Shown here: positions 47,901 through 58,890 of the stretch, piece by piece
How positions within the stretch are numbered: the stretch's first letter is position 1
Layout of the letters: each line of letters starts with the position of its first letter
Source of the DNA: Datura wrightii
Lineage: Eukaryota; Streptophyta; Magnoliopsida; Solanales; Solanaceae
Length of the DNA: 64,000 nt
NCBI GenBank assembly: GCA_035772735.1
Contig: JASDFA010000007.1
Coordinates: 145,823,001 to 145,887,000, forward strand
Direction of reading: 5' to 3'
Notes under the pieces: model-generated
What the model was told of the DNA's origin: nothing
The model's input: only the letters and a program-made list of their open reading frames with translations
Database searches by the model: none
Translations under genes and position numbers: made by a program

Positions 47901-48931
47901 TTGCATGACCACTGTATTAATTTTTACCCACAGGCTACTTTTTTTATTTTTAAAGTTATTATTCCATTTATCTTTTTTACACTATCAGTTAAATTCAAAA
48001 ATATAACTTGTTCATTTTTGTTTTACAGAATAGTAGCTTATTGATCTTAGTTTTTTCATTTGTTTTCCCTTCGATATATGGCTTAAAAATAACGAGTTTT
48101 CATGTCTTGTCTTCAACCAATTTATTTTAATATATCAACTAGAACTTTTTTTGCTTTTATTTTCTTCTCATTCCAACTACTTTTTGCTAATTGGAATTTA
48201 CTTTCAACTAATATATATACATGAGCTTGTCATTAATTAAGAGAATCATCTACTTAACCTTTCCAATTATTCTAATTAATTAGTACTACAACGCGCGTTT
48301 TCTGAAGGTTCAATCGTTAATTGTGGATGAAAATCCAGAAAAACTAGAGAAATGTTATCTTATCACTTTTTTTTTCCAAGAATCGGAAATCTACAAAAAC
48401 TAAAGAAGTTGTTTACGTTGGGATTCTTCAAAGATCAAGCCTTGAAGATAAGTTGATGTGAATTGGGAAATGGAAGGAAATAAATTGAAGGAAGTGAAAA
48501 TTGAAAAGTTACTTTGTCCCACATTGGCAGGTAATATGAAAAGTTTTATGGTTATATTGAGAAGAATATCCTCCAATTTATAAAGAGTTAGAAAAAAGAG
48601 ATTCCCCTTGTTAAATGTTTTACCTTGGCAACAATGAAGGAGCTCAAAATATTTTTTTCTACTTCTTCTGCATTTCTGTTTTAAATATTGTTTTGTTTCT
48701 TCATTAGAAAAACATAAATTGATTCTTAAAGAATTGTTCAAAACACATATAATAACAGTTTATTAAAGCTACATTATAACAATAACATATTCAATGTGAT
48801 ATCACATCGAAAGACGAAACAAATAGTTATTTATTAGTACTTACATTGAACTTGTAATGACGAGTAATGCCGAAAGCTGGAAAGAAGCAGAAGGCCAAGA
48901 GGACAAAAATCCGAAGCAAATTAGACTCCAT
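44961..48931 (-). CDS. Laccase, LAC4/LAC10 clade (5 exons)
   Basis: Exons (5' to 3'): 48931-48845, 47810-47659, 47249-46876, 46224-45295 and 45091-44961. They total 1674 nt, 557 residues, a typical laccase length. A secreted multicopper oxidase: signal peptide at about residues 1-22 (LLRIFVLLAFCFFPAFG), cupredoxin domains, and all copper motifs: IHWHG (about 78-82), WHAHILW, HPIHLHGFNFF and the C-terminal HCHLEIHTTWGLKM. Overall sequence is closest to lignin laccases of the LAC4 type, which oxidise monolignols in the cell wall. Exon 3 is 374 nt, the sum of the usual 245 and 129 nt exons, so one intron is missing. A miR397 target site and an AC element are predicted. N-glycosylation motifs are common (NVSD, NVT, NGT, NAT). 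Confidence 0.95.
46155..46175 (-). promoter_or_regulatory. Predicted miR397 target site in laccase exon 4
   Basis: The transcript sequence GATCAATGCTGCACTTAATGA, in the codons for VINAALNE, pairs with miR397 (remembered mature sequence) with one terminal mismatch and two G:U pairs. Laccases of this clade are the established miR397 targets. Confidence 0.75.
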
Positions 48932-49068
48932 TTTTTTTTAAATTTGGCTTTGCCTTTTTGTGTTTTTAGTTTCTTGTGTATGCACTTGTAGATCTCTTTT
49001 GCTTTTTCAGTTCTAAAATGTGTGTTTTAGAATTGTTGCATTCTGGTTTGTGACCTGCCAACGAAAAC

Positions 49069-49077
49069 TATATATAG
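49069..49077 (-). promoter_or_regulatory. Probable TATA box of the laccase gene
   Basis: Minus-strand TATATATAG lies about 140 bp before the start codon at 48931. Confidence 0.55.
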
Positions 49078-49146
49078 GTGAAAGGGTTTTTTTTTTTTTT
49101 TACTTAATTTAATTTAATTAATTTGCTGGTGTGTCATTTTTCTTTA

Positions 49147-49153
49147 GTTAGGT
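49147..49153 (-). promoter_or_regulatory. Candidate AC element (ACCTAAC) in the laccase promoter
   Basis: Minus-strand ACCTAAC, about 70 bp upstream of the TATA box, fits the AC-III type element bound by secondary-wall MYB factors that drive lignin genes. A 7-mer, so suggestive only. Confidence 0.4.
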
Positions 49154-49786
49154 AAATGATGGATATGGGTGTCTTCTTCTTCCTCTCTAGCCAATATCTC
49201 CATCCACTCTTTTCTTGCATGTTACATAAAGTTTATTAAGTGGACCATCCATGTTAAATTGTTAAAGACAAAAAAACAAAAAAATTATTACCATTTTTAA
49301 TATTACCGGATTAATTCCTTCATTAGTCATCATACTAAAACTAGCAAATTATTAATGGACTATATGCAGAAGTAATATCTGATGCTTGCTATGGACGTGC
49401 AAGTGACCAAGTAAAGAATTTTCTTTTAAAGATATTTAAGATTTAATATATACATATTAAAAATAAATTTTAATCTATATATTTCATATAATTTTTCAAC
49501 GAAGTGTTCAAATCACCATCCTAACAGATAAGTTAGATCAGCATTACAAATTTTCAATAAATTACTAAAGAAACTTAATTTTATCTTAAAAGGGGTAGAG
49601 TTACAGTAGGCTCAATATTTTTTATTAAAAAATTATATAAAATATATGATTTTTAGTAAAATTTTTTACTTGCTACTTTACGAAAGGGTGGAACCTTGAA
49701 TGAAACTGAACTAAAATGTATAACAAAATCCCCATGCATAAAGGACATAAGCAGCAAGACAACAAAATCAATATAGAAAGTATAAA

Positions 49787-49788
<2 letters not shown>

Positions 49789-49816
<28 letters not shown>
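49789..49816 (+). repeat. (TG)14 microsatellite
   Basis: Uninterrupted TG dinucleotide run followed by a T run. Likely length-polymorphic. Confidence 0.9.
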
Positions 49817-49820
<4 letters not shown>

Positions 49821-52800
49821 TTACACTACTATTAAAAAAAAAATCCTAGGTAGTTATAGTTTACAAGGAGACTTTGCTTGTAGGCCTCGTCCATTAATGC
49901 ATGAGGTAATTCTAAAAACGAATTTTTTTTTTCCCATTGATATATTTTATATTAAAATACAGAAGCTTCTTTAGAAGGTCATGGTATACATTATAATATT
50001 CCTACCCACTAAAGAAAGCAGCTGATAAAATGAAAGTATTAAGTGAGAATCAGTTTTTATTTAAGTGATTAAATAACTTAATATTCAATTATGTGCATGA
50101 ATATAAAAGTTAATAGATAATATTAAATTAATTTTTAAAAAATATGTATCTTCAGTTTCCCTAGAAATGGCTTAAATAAATGGATATATGTTCGGTTTTC
50201 ATTTTTCTTTTTATTCAAGCTCTTCTAATTTTTACTCACAAAGTATTTTTTCTGTCTCAAATTATTTGATATTTTTTAAAAAAAAATAGTAATCTTAAAT
50301 TATTTATTGTTTTAAAAGTTCAAGATAAGAGTGATTAATTTTTTCTCCATTTTCCTTTAGTATAGTTTTTTTTTTGAAGACTGCATAAAGTCCTTAATTA
50401 TAAGGGTGTGATTACTTTTTGAAATTGTTAACTTAGTTTATTTTTAGGTATCTCTTTATATTTTCCACTCATTTTTATTGATACGTGCAAAGAGACTTTA
50501 ACAGCTGCATACTCATGAGTGGAAATGACACATAGATTGAGCACATATATATTTAATAGAGAACGATTATAGTTAGAAATGACACTTTGACAATTGCATA
50601 CTCATTAGTGAAAATGAGACTAGAATCCTCCCTCCGTCCCTATTTATGCTACACTATTTCCTTTTTAGTTAGTCACACGAAAAAAGAATAACGTTTTTCT
50701 GTATTTAGTAAACAATTTAACTTTAAACTTCTCATTTTACTCTTAATGAAATAATAACGACATAAATATCTATGGCTTATTATACACCACAAATTTCATA
50801 AATCATCCTTCATTTCTCAATATTCTGATAAATTAAAACCGAATAAATATATATTTTTTGGTGAGTGCATGAGAGTTAATTACACGTTCGAACAACTTTT
50901 AAAAAAAAAAAAAAAGGTTGTTAAATTGTTTTCATGGTTTACATATACATGACTTACCATTAGCAAGCTACAATATGAATATGACACTAGTAGTAGTAGT
51001 ATATACATTGTTTCAAAGCTAAGATTAATCCCCAACTGATCGATGGGTCCTATCACCTTATCAGTCATCAACCTTTTCTACTCTTCCTAATCCTACCCAC
51101 CCTTACCGATCTACGTACCTCTCCGGCTGAGGTGAATTCATAGGTTAAATTTGGGCCGCTTGAATCCGTGATCTCTCTGTAAAATTAGATATTTTATATA
51201 TAATAATTTCTAATTAATATAATATTCTCTGCCGACACTCATACTGAAAGAAGTTCAATTGGTGCACTTGGTTAAATGTTAAGTTATTTATTTATCAATT
51301 CCTACTTAATACTTTTTTCTCTTCTTTTTGTAGTGATGCATTCATATTCTAGAAATCCTAAATTCGTCTTTGCTCTCTGAGGACATATTACACCGTTTGA
51401 ATTTTTCACATTAGTATATATATGGAATTTGCGCTAAAATTATGTATATATTGAGTTCAACTGAATCTATATATTCTCTAGTATATCCGTCCCTGCTCCT
51501 CCCTCTCCCAATTCCACAAAAAGAAAAAGGAAATATAAGAGGGGAATTGGTTGTGTCTGTATAGAAAAAGTAATCAGAAGGAGTAATTAGTTTATTTACA
51601 AGTGATCCATAGATTGTATGTCCCACTTTCACGTCGAAAAATTTTCTTGATACAGATCATGTTTGTATATTGCTTGTATAATAATGTAAAAAGAAATTAT
51701 CGAAAAAGAAATGAGAAATATATAATTGTTCATTTGTTATTTGTTATAATTAATATCAGGTGAAAATTAGGATATTTACGTTTGATTAGGTAAATACTAT
51801 ATTAGTTAAGATCTTTATGCCGTAATATCTACGCTAACTGACATTTCAGAGCTCACTTAGTAATTTCTAATATGCAAATATTTCTAAATATTTGTGCAGG
51901 CTTTTTGATACCGCAATTTAATATGTATTCGTTTTTTCAAAATTTTTGCATACGCATTCACTTTAAATATGCAGTGTCTATAGTTAAATTTGAGAAAAAT
52001 CAAAGTTCAGTCATTTTTGCCTGACTTCAATACTTTATATATGAAGTTTATGCACATGTGTGGATAATTAAGTTCAAATAAAAATAGTTGAAGTCAGATA
52101 TAAATAATTAAGTGAGATAAAAATGACTAGAATTTAGTCATATATGTCTGAACTTCAGTTATTTGAAAACTTCAGACATAATATCTGAAATTAGATTTTA
52201 TTAAAACTAACTTCAGATACCGCATATCTGAAATCGTACTGAAATAGATACATGTGCACAAAAAATTAAAAATCAAACACAAATTAAATAGCGGCGTAAA
52301 AATAGAGTACTATTTGTGCAATTTGCCTGTCCTTAATCTTAAAACTAGCTCACGAGGGAAGGATTGTCGAAGTCCATAAGATCATCTATCCCTTTTTCAT
52401 TCGATTTGAGAATTTTCAACATCTTACTTCAGGCTAAGAGTTGAACATTTGGTGCATGAGCAATTTAATTTGAAACTCCAACATCAATATATTTTGATAT
52501 CATGTAAGAAATGAATATTAAATACAAATCAACCCCAAAAATATTATTTGAATCCGTATAAGAACATCACGTATCTTTAAAAGAGCATATAAGAGAATCT
52601 TCAAACTTCATGTCAAGTGACCTAAAATATATAATGAAAGCGCAAAGATTAGAATCTAAACCTATGCATAGTAACTAGAACTACTACGGTAAGTAGGTAA
52701 ATTATCATAAATGTAAAACGTGTCCGTGTAAATTAATATTTAAAAAGTTTCAATAATTAAATTGGTTATTTTCTAATTAATTATTGAACATCTAATTCTT

Positions 52801-54385
52801 TCAAGGGAAATTTCCACTTTTACTCCTCAGATACCAACAAATTCTAATTTTAATACTCATGATATATAAATAGCTAAGCATAAATAACTTTTAATTAATT
52901 AAAATATGCACTTTTCATTTCTCTACTTGTGCAACTTTTAGAAATTTTACGGGTTATATACTAATACATTTTACATCATTTGACAACCCATGTATTATGT
53001 TAAAGTATTATTACTCCGTATATATTTGAAGAGAATATAGTTTTAAAAATAACTAAATTATAATATATTTTTTATATCAATATAAAAAAAATACATATTT
53101 TAATTTTTAAAAATATATATAATAATAGCATTTGAATCAGCCTGAGACTTCATAATTCTTAATATACTCTATTGATAATTGAGTCACATCTTTGAATGAA
53201 CATATTTTAATAAATTAAGGGTTAAATATGATTATTAGTAGGTAGCAGTGTAGTGCATTATTTTTTCGTTCTCAATAGGAAGTATAGTATTGCTTCTATA
53301 GTTGCTTATCTTTTGATCTCTATTACTATTTATTATTTTTTATATCTCAATTAGTATATTTTTGGGGTAGTTTTGCACTGATACAATTATTTTTATTTTA
53401 TTTTTTATTTTTATTTTTATAATAATTAATATTAATATTAATATTTTTAAAAATAATATTTTCACCTTTAAGATAGAAATAAAATCTATCTTCTTAACTT
53501 TGGTAGATTAATTTCTGGTTCACTTTCTGTCTTGAACGTATTCTAAACTCCGATCAATTAAAACTTAGAAATTTAATTATTAAATTTTAAAATTATAATT
53601 TTTATAATTTACAATTATATTTAATCATTAAAAATTTTATGCGTGAAAGTCTTAAAATTTGAAAATTTAAAAATATAAATATTTAAAGATAAATTTTCAA
53701 AATCTACTCTAAGAATTAATGTCCAAACACTAGCTAAATACTCGTATTATTTTTTTTAAGAATATTATTTCGGGAACTCCAAAAAGCTGTTTTTACAATT
53801 TTTACTTCCAAATCACTCAAAAATAGTCAAAAATAACTTCAATTTATATTCATGCCCAAACACAACTTCAATTTCCAAATATATTTTTAAACTTTTTTTT
53901 AAATTTTTTTTATAATTTTTATATCTGAACACCAACTAAGTTTGCAAATCGAATTGAATAAAAACTTAAACATTTGATTTAAGAATTTAAACAAACAACG
54001 ACATCTACTAACTTAGGTAATATTTACGTTACGGTAATATTCTGATTGAAGTTCATAATCATGGGAATAAGTTATAGTGTTTACCTAATTAAGTTGGATC
54101 AGGTAAGTATCTTTTTTCTTTTCTTTTTAAAGTTTCTCATTCAATATTCGAGATTTCATACTCAGAACTCAAATTCAAAATTTTTAATTAAAAAAAAAAA
54201 TACTTATCACTATACAATAACCGCTAACGGTTTAATTGATATTTTCTTTATCGTAACATCAAAAATAAGATTCTTTCATACACACCAAATCCAACTTTTG
54301 TTGGAGTCCTAAAACCACTGGAACCCTCATTCCAAGCCTAAAAACAAGAAAAACAATAAAGCTTTGAGAAAACAAATTTTATTAT

Positions 54386-54633
54386 GCTCTCCATCTTAAA
54401 ATAACTGTCACATTTTGCTTTTTCAAAATTAATCTAACTAATCATTAAAGAAATTAAATTAGATTAATTTACTATTTTAAAATTAAAATATAGATATATA
54501 TAAAAACTATATGAAAAATATTATAAATCGCAAATCTTCCTATATCAATATAATTTAAAAAACAGTCTTTATTCATCTAATTAGACTATCCAAAATTGAA
54601 ACACGACAAATACTTTGGAACAAAGGAGGAAGT
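54386..54633. mobile_element. Stowaway-like MITE
   Basis: GCTCTCCATCTTAAAATAAC at the left and the inverted ACTTTGGAACAAAGGAGGAAG at the right. AT-rich interior with no ORF. Imperfect ends, so an old copy. Confidence 0.5.
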
Positions 54634-54831
54634 ATGAAATAAAACTACAATTATACTAACACTTAATAGGAGTTGCAAGAAAGTGAGTAAGATACAAAAC
54701 TATTCTCTGTTTTTTTTTTTTTTTGAAGTGTATACAATATAATACCCCATTGGAGTTTAAAAGAATGATGAATTAAGCTCCCTTTTTAATGCAACATGCA
54801 CATTTGTAAATCCAATCCCCCCACAACCAAC

Positions 54832-54866
54832 CCCCCCCCCCCCTCCCCCCCCCAAAAAAAAAAAAA
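54832..54866 (+). repeat. Homopolymer tract C12-T-C9-A13
   Basis: Twelve C, one T, nine C, then thirteen A. On the minus strand it is a long G run that could form a quadruplex. Lengths at such tracts are also prone to sequencing error. Confidence 0.85.
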
Positions 54867-55096
54867 GGTTCACTTCTAAAAGATTTAGGAAGTAAGAACG
54901 AGGGAATAAATAAGCTTGAAACTTCTCTAATTAAGGACCACTCAAATAATGACCAATTCACTTCTCTTTCTCCAAGAAAAAAAAATGAAATGGATAATGT
55001 GGTTTTAATCAGAGGTTCAAAAGTTCTTTCATAGTCACTGATCTTTTGCTCCCAGGCTTGTCATCCTGAGCTAAACTGGTGCAAATTTCAAAGAAA

Positions 55097-55944
55097 ATGA
55101 TCCATCTGAAATCTATTCACTCCTCTTTGACACCTACACAACAAGCTTCTTTTAACAGAGCAAGCCATTTTAGGAGGAAAAAGACCTTCATTTCCTTCTG
55201 CAAGTACTCAAGAAATTCAGATTCAGATGGTAAAGGAGATACCCGTCAGCAAGAATTGCTTGCCACAATTGCTCTGCTTCAAACACAGAAAGTTCGTCTA
55301 ACCGAATACTTGGATGAAAGATCCGCATATCTAACACAGTTTGCTGAAGAAGCCAACACTGAGATGGAACAGATTGGTGAAAATGCCCTCAAAGAACTGG
55401 ATGAAGCTGGTGCAAGGGTCTGTTAATATAGACTTTGGATTTCAATATCTGAATATTACAGTTGTTTATTTGTTTTTGTTTTTTTGTGGAGCAGATAATG
55501 GGTAACATAGAGAACCAAATGCAAGCTTTTGAAGAATCAGTAGGGTTGAACAAACAGGAGATAGAAGAGAATGAAAAGAAGTTGCTGGAATTTGAAGGCC
55601 AAATGGAGGAGGAAAGAAATGAATGGCTTTTCTTTAAGAACTTGAGGCAGAGACGACCTGTGGCCGTGGACAAAGCCAAAGTTAAGGAGGAGATGGAGAA
55701 GATTAAGCAACTTAATCGAGAAAATGCTGGATCCAAGACTAGAAGGACTGTTTACCTTTCACTTATAGGCATTGTAGTAGTTGGGATTGCAGATGTTTTC
55801 ATCTCTTCACCCTCTGACTGGAGAAAAGGTGCACTTCTTGGGATTATTTTGGTGTGTTTGCTTTCTCAAGTCATCTATGAGCAGAGTGTATTATCAGAAA
55901 CAGGACTGGAGGGAAAACACATATCCAAAGAAGAAAAAAAATGA
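55097..55944 (+). CDS. Plastid coiled-coil membrane protein, function unknown (2 exons)
   Basis: Exons 55097-55417 and 55495-55944 (phase 0 intron, AGG|GTCTGT...GCAG) give 771 nt and 256 residues. The N-terminus (MIHLKSIHSSLTPTQQ...) is rich in Ser, Thr and basic residues and poor in acidic ones, like a chloroplast transit peptide. From about residue 50 to 190 the protein is Glu/Lys/Gln-rich and heptad-like (LDERSAYLTQFAEEANTEME, NKQEIEENEKKLLEFEGQME), a long coiled coil. Two hydrophobic segments follow: VYLSLIGIVVVGIADVFIS (about 196-214) and GALLGIILVCLLSQVIY (about 222-238). The tail is charged. I recognise it only as a conserved plant protein. By position and size it may correspond to Arabidopsis At3g09050 (memory, unverified). 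Start chosen: first ATG of the open frame. Confidence 0.8.
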
Positions 55945-58100
55945 AATCTTCTCTTTTACAGAAAACCACTAGTATTGTAGCATAAGTTATAACCCCAAAT
56001 AAAAATTTATTACTCGACGCTGATATATCATGCCAAAATTTTATCTTGCATCATGCATGTTTGGTGACAACACTGCAGCCACCAAAGTTTGATATGTATG
56101 TATCGGATGCTTTGTGTTGGTATAGAAGTCATAGGACCTTAGATTTGGATCTCCTACATTTATTTAGTTATCAGTGTAAACATGACAAAAATGGTAGACG
56201 TGATCTGGAGAAGCGCACCATCCCCTCAAGAATCCCCAAGTCTTAGAGGAAATAGGTTCTATTGATGGAAAGCTTCTTATTCGGAACATTCAGGGTGTAT
56301 CAACCATGGGAAATTATCAGAACAGAGTACACCTCTCTTAAGGAAACAAAAATAATCAGCTCCCTAGCATTCTCAGCACGTCAAACATGCCATTCCATCA
56401 GACTGATGATTAGGTCGTGTAGATAACAGATACTTTCTGGTTTTCCAAATTATGCAGTTATTGAGGGAAACTCAGACAATTGCAATACCTTTAGTATTAT
56501 CATATGCCATTCACAGCGGATGTACTTCAATTGAACCCATAACTTTTAAAACGGAGTATAAATTTATGTGTAAAATTTATCAAAATTATAATAAATAATA
56601 GACATGAACCCATAACTTTAAAAATATAATGGGTTCAATCCTAAAATCTTAAAAGTTTGAACCCATAGATTTTAAATCCTGGATCCGCCTCTGGCCATTC
56701 ACATGAAAAAGCCAACACTTCTAATGAAATTTTTGGGTTCCCTTTACTGTTCTTCTCCTAATAATACCCTTAGGTAAATTAACTTGTATTAGTATTTAGC
56801 AGACATTTCTACAAAAAGCAGCAATAAGCCTACTAGGAGTTATAGCCAAGAATTAGCACCATGAGATCATAATATCTGGTGCATTGACTTGGTGAAATTA
56901 CGTCTTTAAAGTTCCAGTCTTCCAGGAAAATTCTCAAACACATGAAAAATGCAAGGATACTCTATCGAACTTGTAGAAAAACATAAAGGAGGAATGTTTC
57001 TAGAAAAACAAGAAGTACACAACAGAAACCCATGCATTGATAGTTACAGTATAACTTTGACCCAATACAGCCCAGCATGCTTATGATATAATGACCTGAG
57101 AAGAAAGGAAATTTCCCTTACAATCTCAAAGCAAGAATTGTGGTATTGTCGGACAAATTTGCCTTCATGGTAAGCACAAAAATAGCAATCCTACAACCAA
57201 GAGAAAATTGTTTCTCACTACGTTGTGAATCTTCAATAACTTCGGAGAAAGCAAACCTAGGTTAATAAAGAACAAAGATTACATATTTTAACCTGAATGC
57301 TTCTTATTTGGAAAAAGGAATCATCTAATAGCTGCTTCTTTTTTTTATCTGATAGCTTTATTAAATGTATTCCATGTATTTCATGCATCCATAGTTGCAG
57401 TGACTTCCTAATCCAGGCATTATTCAAGAACAAATTGGTATCTATCTATAGAGTTTACTTTGAATAATCACTTTGGAGCTCAGCCATAAATAACTGCTCT
57501 GACAAGTATATACCCTCTCACTGCAGTTTGTAAGATCTTCCTGCAGAACAAAGAGCCTGCATCTTAAAATGAGAGGTGAAACTCCTTAAGCTTTTGAAGT
57601 CTAGCTTTAATAAACCAGTCCATAAGGATGAGATTTGGGTAACAGTCCCACTATTCATGTTCAGAAACAGGTAGAAACATTCTCAAGTTTGCCATGAGAG
57701 CAAAGGACATGAATTATAATGTTGCCATGGTAACATCAGGTTTTAACCCTTGTTAACAACATGGCTCAACCAAATTGAGGATCATGTCTAAGTTTTTGCT
57801 TTGGCAAGGACCATCCTATAACAAGCTATATCTGATACCATTACAATCACCAAATCTTTCAGATCTGCTTAAAACTCTACCAGCATATTATAGGCGACAA
57901 CAGTGGGTGAGCAACTCTTAGTGTTCATTTCACCAAAAAATGTGATTACATCCTCAATTTCAGAAGCTTAGAAAAAGCCATTGATCAAGGCATTGTAAGT
58001 TGAGAATATAGTTAGTTCCCATTTTTGACATCAAATCCAGCACAAGTTACTTCAGTTTTCCTTCTCTTGCATAACCTACTACTTAGATGAATATGCAAAA
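55945..58100. other. Intergenic region after the plastid protein gene
   Basis: At 56536-56695 is a minus-strand copy of the dispersed repeat: AACCCATAACTTT occurs twice and it ends GGATCCGCCTCTGGC. The remaining sequence has ordinary base composition but no supported ORF. Confidence 0.45.
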
Positions 58101-58119
58101 GAATCCATTTTTCCTCCCT

Positions 58120-58890
58120 CATTTTCATATCTCAACAAAGTTAAAAGTCTTGTTCAGATAGCCATTCTCACACAGCCCATGAACCAAATTTCCAAAAGAT
58201 ATGGATTCTGGAATAAACCATTTAAGGTCAAGGGCTTCAAAGTAGAACCCTTCATCCGCCATCTGATTTCCAAACAAACCCCTCATTAATATATCGTAAC
58301 TACTATGACAGAGACCGTTTTCCTTCCCATCAGCTCCTGCAAAACTCAAAACACTTTAATCCTTCCAACCTTACAACAGCCATTAAGTATGCATTATATA
58401 CCGCTACATCAAGTGATAGCATTCTCAACGATTTCCTCATAAATCCCTTCAATCCCATTAACGTTGCCAGTTCACCCACAAACGAATCAAAATCAAGGAA
58501 CTACAAGTGAACAAATCCATTTTTGGCTCATCTTTTTCCATCCTATCCCAAAACTCCAATTCACTCGTTAAACCTGCCATACCCACATAAACCACTGAGT
58601 ATCTCATTATACAAAACATTTGGCAACACATGTAACCCCCTTATTAACTGCTGCCAAAACTCGTGGTATTGTCTGAAACCCCCATAGATTAAAACACCGA
58701 AACAGGTCACATTAGAAGCAACCTTCTTTCAAACATTTCATCAAACACCTTTAGAGCACCATTTAAATGGACACATACAAGTATAAACATCAGGCTTCAA
58801 GTTACTCTCCCCCGTCCAGCCCAACAACTTTTTCATCATACCAAATTGCCTCACAACTTATCTAATACTCAAAACTAACTAAAGCAAATT
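58120..58890 (-). pseudogene. Pentatricopeptide repeat (PPR) pseudogene remnant
   Basis: Reading the minus strand across several frames gives PPR-like pieces: NLKPDVYTC, GALKVFDEMFERRL, SNVTCFGVLIYGGF, YNEILSGLCGYGRF, MEKDEPKMDLFT, then SSYDILMRGLFGN and ISFGNLVHGLCENGYLNKTF (58125-58349). Pieces are in the order expected for one P-type PPR protein but are separated by stops and frameshifts. In Arabidopsis a PPR gene (At3g09060) lies next to OCTOPUS (At3g09070), so this may be the decayed counterpart. No intact PPR gene is seen in the window. Confidence 0.7.

Larger units (their letters stand above)
49160..55096. other. AT-rich intergenic region without recognisable genes
   Basis: Nearly 6 kb with only short, low-complexity ORFs. 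It contains a (TG)14 microsatellite, the start of a Stowaway-like element at 50628 (CTCCCTCCGTCCC) with no clear far end, the dispersed repeat at about 51130-51200, a Stowaway-like MITE at 54386-54633 and a C/A homopolymer tract. 53040-54000 is extremely AT-rich (many TTTTAAAA and ATTAATATTA runs). Confidence 0.55.

Noticed and set aside
54046..54312. Plus-strand ORF of 88 codons
   Set aside because: Phe/Ile/Lys-rich translation of AT-rich DNA, no supporting signal.
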